From Nanobdellota archaeon (GTDB taxonomy: Archaea; Nanobdellota; Nanobdellia; SCGC-AAA011-G17; ARS1403), in the NCBI GenBank assembly GCA_018831025.1, contig JAHJRB010000091.1, positions 1 to 8,027 on the forward strand: a DNA stretch of 8,027 nt, read 5' to 3'. Numbering within the stretch: the stretch's first letter is position 1; each line of letters begins with the position of its first letter. The notes below the pieces were generated by a model. The model did no database searches. It had not been told where the DNA came from and was given only the letters and a program-made list of their open reading frames with translations. Positions 6,165 to 8,027 of the stretch are shown piece after piece. A program made the position numbers and the translations under genes.

Positions 6165-6693
6165 TTGAAGTCACCACCAATTTTCCGATAACATATTTTC
6201 CATTGTCTGGAATATAAACTGAAACTGGAGTTGTATACTTTAATCCTTCATCACTATAATCACCTTTTAAAGAAAATAAATTAAAAACATTACAATTAAT
6301 TAACTTGGACTCATCACACTCAATAGAACCTGCAACTTCAGGATAAACAATTTTAACTACTAAACTATTTATTTCTAATTCTTCATAATAGTTATTTTTA
6401 ACATCAGTATCTTCATACAAAACTTGCCCGAAAGCAACAAGTTTTCTGGCATCTAAACACTCACTTTCAATATTAGTAATACTACATTTTAATTCAGGTA
6501 AGTTGGCAATAACATTAACAAGGCTGGAAAATTTCTCCTCTAAAATTTCCTCTTTAGTTTCCCTTAAACTAGAATAGCTAAATCTAAAGTAAACGATTAA
6601 AGAAATAATTAATAAGACTAAAAATACTATTAAAACCATTATCTTAATTCCAATTTCCAATTGTCCTTTTTTATTCAAAATATCAGTTCGCAT
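6157..6693 (-). CDS. Pilin-like single-pass surface protein, 178 aa
   Basis: No named family recognised. The N-terminus has N-K-K-G-Q-L-E (residues 7-13) followed by a long hydrophobic segment (about 14-36), again a class III pilin-type signal. The external domain has four Cys (70, 79, 126, 134) and a beta-rich C-terminus. The start is uncertain. The ATG at 6693 overlaps the 297-aa gene by 19 bases, and a GGAG lies only one base from it. A TTG at 6678 would give a 4-base TTGA overlap and a protein starting M-N-K-K-G, just like the upstream neighbour (M-N-K-K-G-F). An in-frame TAG lies four codons above the ATG, so no longer form exists. I list the ATG form and consider the 173-aa TTG form about equally likely. 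Confidence 0.83.
   Translation of the reverse strand: MRTDILNKKGQLEIGIKIMVLIVFLVLLIISLIVYFRFSYSSLRETKEEILEEKFSSLVNVIANLPELKCSITNIESECLDARKLVAFGQVLYEDTDVKNNYYEELEINSLVVKIVYPEVAGSIECDESKLINCNVFNLFSLKGDYSDEGLKYTTPVSVYIPDNGKYVIGKLVVTSNA
6171..6178 (-). promoter_or_regulatory. Strong Shine-Dalgarno site deciding the start of the 164-aa gene
   Basis: The minus strand reads GGTGGTGA, seven of eight matches to the archaeal ideal GGAGGTGA, six bases before the ATG at 6164. No comparable site precedes the internal Met codon at 6125, so the longer product with its Lys-rich leader is the better choice. This is the clearest ribosome-binding site in the window. Confidence 0.7.
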
Positions 6694-7568
6694 TCTCCTA
6701 TCCTAACCAACCGATCATTTGTTTGCTTAATTTCTTTTACAGATTCCATAACATTAAAATCTACTTCTCTAACCCATTCAGAATTTATTCCCATCACTGC
6801 ACAAGAATGTGGAGAACTAGCAAAATTTTCAATCTTTTTAGCATAAATTTCAGCAACATCTCTAGCCTTAATTTCTGCATAATCTTTTAAACATTTAAAA
6901 TTATTTTCATCAGAAAAAATAGCAGCAAAAATCATAGCATCACCAACAAAAGTATAAACTGTCTCATCAAAACAAATTTTTCCATAATATTCTCCTAATG
7001 TATCCTGTTTTTTATAGAATATTTTTTTCCCAGAATTATCCATACAATTTCCATTTTCTGATTCTTCAAAACTAATTTCTTCTCCGTAAGGATCTATAAT
7101 ATCTATATTACTAGGAATCTTTTCAAGTAATCCTAAAGGAATAACTCCTTCAAAATTATATTTCTTATCCGTTAAAAAAATAAAATTGGTTACCTTAAAA
7201 GGCACATTCCAATCAAGAGTAAATAAAGAAAAACTATTAGACTTTAGTTCAGAAGGAGCAAAAACTACCTTCCCTTTTAATGACTTTCCAGCTTTTTTAT
7301 TAATATATAATTTCTCCTTCTCAAGAGTATCTTCATTACACTTAAATTCCAATTTAATTGGCTTCCCTAATTCTAGAGTTGTTCCTATTAAGCTACTTTT
7401 CAAAGAGCCAAAAGTTATATCCAATTCCTCCACAGCCACTTGTGCACTTACTCTTCCAAATAAATCTGTATGTTGTACAGAAAAATAAACAAGAGATAAA
7501 AGTATTATAACTCCTGCAATCATAGCAAAAATCCAGCTAAACATAACAGCAAATCCTTTTTTATTCAT
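6675..7568 (-). CDS. Pilin-like single-pass surface protein, 297 aa
   Basis: Unnamed. It begins M-N-K-K-G-F-A-V-M-F, then a hydrophobic segment to about residue 31; unlike its neighbours, the residue after Gly is Phe rather than Gln. The external domain of about 260 residues has six Cys (77, 175, 199, 226, 256, 293). Recognisable landmarks are W120-x-x-P-F-K-V-x-N-F-I-F-L-T, an aromatic-rich Y-G-K-I-C-F (195-200) and a helical region around 226-250. Its ATG overlaps the TGA of the upstream gene (ATGA), supporting this start and coupled translation. It is larger than a typical pilin and could be a minor or tip subunit; that is inference from size and context. Confidence 0.87.
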   Translation of the reverse strand: MNKKGFAVMFSWIFAMIAGVIILLSLVYFSVQHTDLFGRVSAQVAVEELDITFGSLKSSLIGTTLELGKPIKLEFKCNEDTLEKEKLYINKKAGKSLKGKVVFAPSELKSNSFSLFTLDWNVPFKVTNFIFLTDKKYNFEGVIPLGLLEKIPSNIDIIDPYGEEISFEESENGNCMDNSGKKIFYKKQDTLGEYYGKICFDETVYTFVGDAMIFAAIFSDENNFKCLKDYAEIKARDVAEIYAKKIENFASSPHSCAVMGINSEWVREVDFNVMESVKEIKQTNDRLVRIGECELIF

Positions 7569-8027
7569 TTTTGTATCTCAACAAACCTTCCAATATTTTT
7601 TAGTTTAATTTTTAATCTTCCACCACTAACAGGCACACATTCAGGATTACTCAAAACAACAAAATTAGTTACATTATATCTATTTTCTCTAAATTCAGTT
7701 TCAGGAAAAACGAAAACATTACTATAAGAGCTTAAAGAAGTTAAATAAGTACTATACGAACCCCCAATATTTCCAGTAATATTAGTAAAGCAAACCTCTT
7801 TAACTCCATTAGGTAATAAAAATTCCCTAGTTCCGCTACTCCATATATCCAAATAATAAAAATCATTAACTCCTCTTTCTAGATTTTTAAAAAAATCAAC
7901 AAGCAGTACTTCATCTTTTAAATCCTCTCCTTGTCTTATAATTTTAACACCAAAAAATAAAATACTAACTGCTAGAATTAAAACAAAAATCCATACAAAT
8001 ATTTGTTCTGTCTGCCCTTTTCTGTTC
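7565..8027 (-). CDS. Pilin-like single-pass surface protein, 5' end cut by the window
   Basis: At least 153 residues are in the window. The visible N-terminus reads N-R-K-G-Q-T-E-Q-I-F-V-W and runs straight into a hydrophobic segment of about 20 residues: the same pilin-type signal as in the downstream genes. The next codon lies mostly outside, but its third base on the minus strand is G (complement of C8027), consistent with an NTG start there, so the gene is probably missing only its start codon. A TTG at 7852 would begin after the membrane segment and is not a credible start. The external part has two Cys (in V-C-F and E-C-V), one possible disulphide, and a beta-rich tail. The TGA overlaps the ATG of the 297-aa gene by four bases. 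Confidence 0.83.
   Translation of the reverse strand, partial: NRKGQTEQIFVWIFVLILAVSILFFGVKIIRQGEDLKDEVLLVDFFKNLERGVNDFYYLDIWSSGTREFLLPNGVKEVCFTNITGNIGGSYSTYLTSLSSYSNVFVFPETEFRENRYNVTNFVVLSNPECVPVSGGRLKIKLKNIGRFVEIQK

Noticed and set aside
7186..7488. 100-aa open frame on the plus strand
   Set aside because: Antisense to the well-supported 297-aa gene, with no recognisable features.

Overview
The window looks like a piece of an AT-rich archaeal genome, most likely a DPANN lineage such as Woesearchaeota or Pacearchaeota. The assignment is inferred from four things: a textbook archaeal TATA box with a purine-rich BRE at leaderless distance from a start codon, a type II tRNA-Leu without encoded CCA, a run of short secreted proteins with pilin-like K-K-G-Q N-termini, and a large Cys-rich, Asp-rich surface protein of a style I associate with DPANN genomes. 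No marker gene fixes the phylum.

Layout. At the left edge, positions 52-134 hold a complete tRNA-Leu(UAG) on the plus strand. Everything else is on the minus strand and is packed almost without gaps. Reading in the direction of transcription (right to left): a pilin-like protein cut by the window edge (8027-7565), a 297-aa pilin-like protein (7568-6675), a 178-aa one (6693-6157) and a 164-aa one (6164-5670). Then comes the only real intergenic space (5606-5669), which carries a repeat/palindrome cluster, a BRE and a TATA box. It is followed by a 48-aa protein that looks like a ribbon-helix-helix regulator (5605-5459), a 665-aa membrane-anchored beta-rich protein (5462-3465) and an 1104-aa secreted/membrane Cys-rich protein (3463-149). 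Neighbouring genes overlap by 4 to 19 bases or are 1 base apart, so translation is probably coupled.

How the genes may work together. Five consecutive large or medium proteins (all except the 48-aa and 1104-aa ones) begin with a basic stretch, then Lys/Arg-Lys-Gly(-Gln), then one long hydrophobic segment and an extracytoplasmic domain. This is the architecture of archaeal class III (pilin-type) signal peptides. Each of these domains has an even number of cysteines (2, 6, 4, 4, 8), which suggests disulphide-bonded domains outside the cell. The 1104-aa protein adds calcium-binding-type Asp repeats, an internal membrane region and a tandem Cys-rich C-terminal module. I infer a multi-subunit cell-surface assembly, possibly pilus-like or adhesive, with its own small regulator and operator. 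No assembly ATPase, platform protein or prepilin peptidase lies in the window, so the assembly idea is unproven and none of the proteins can be given an established name.
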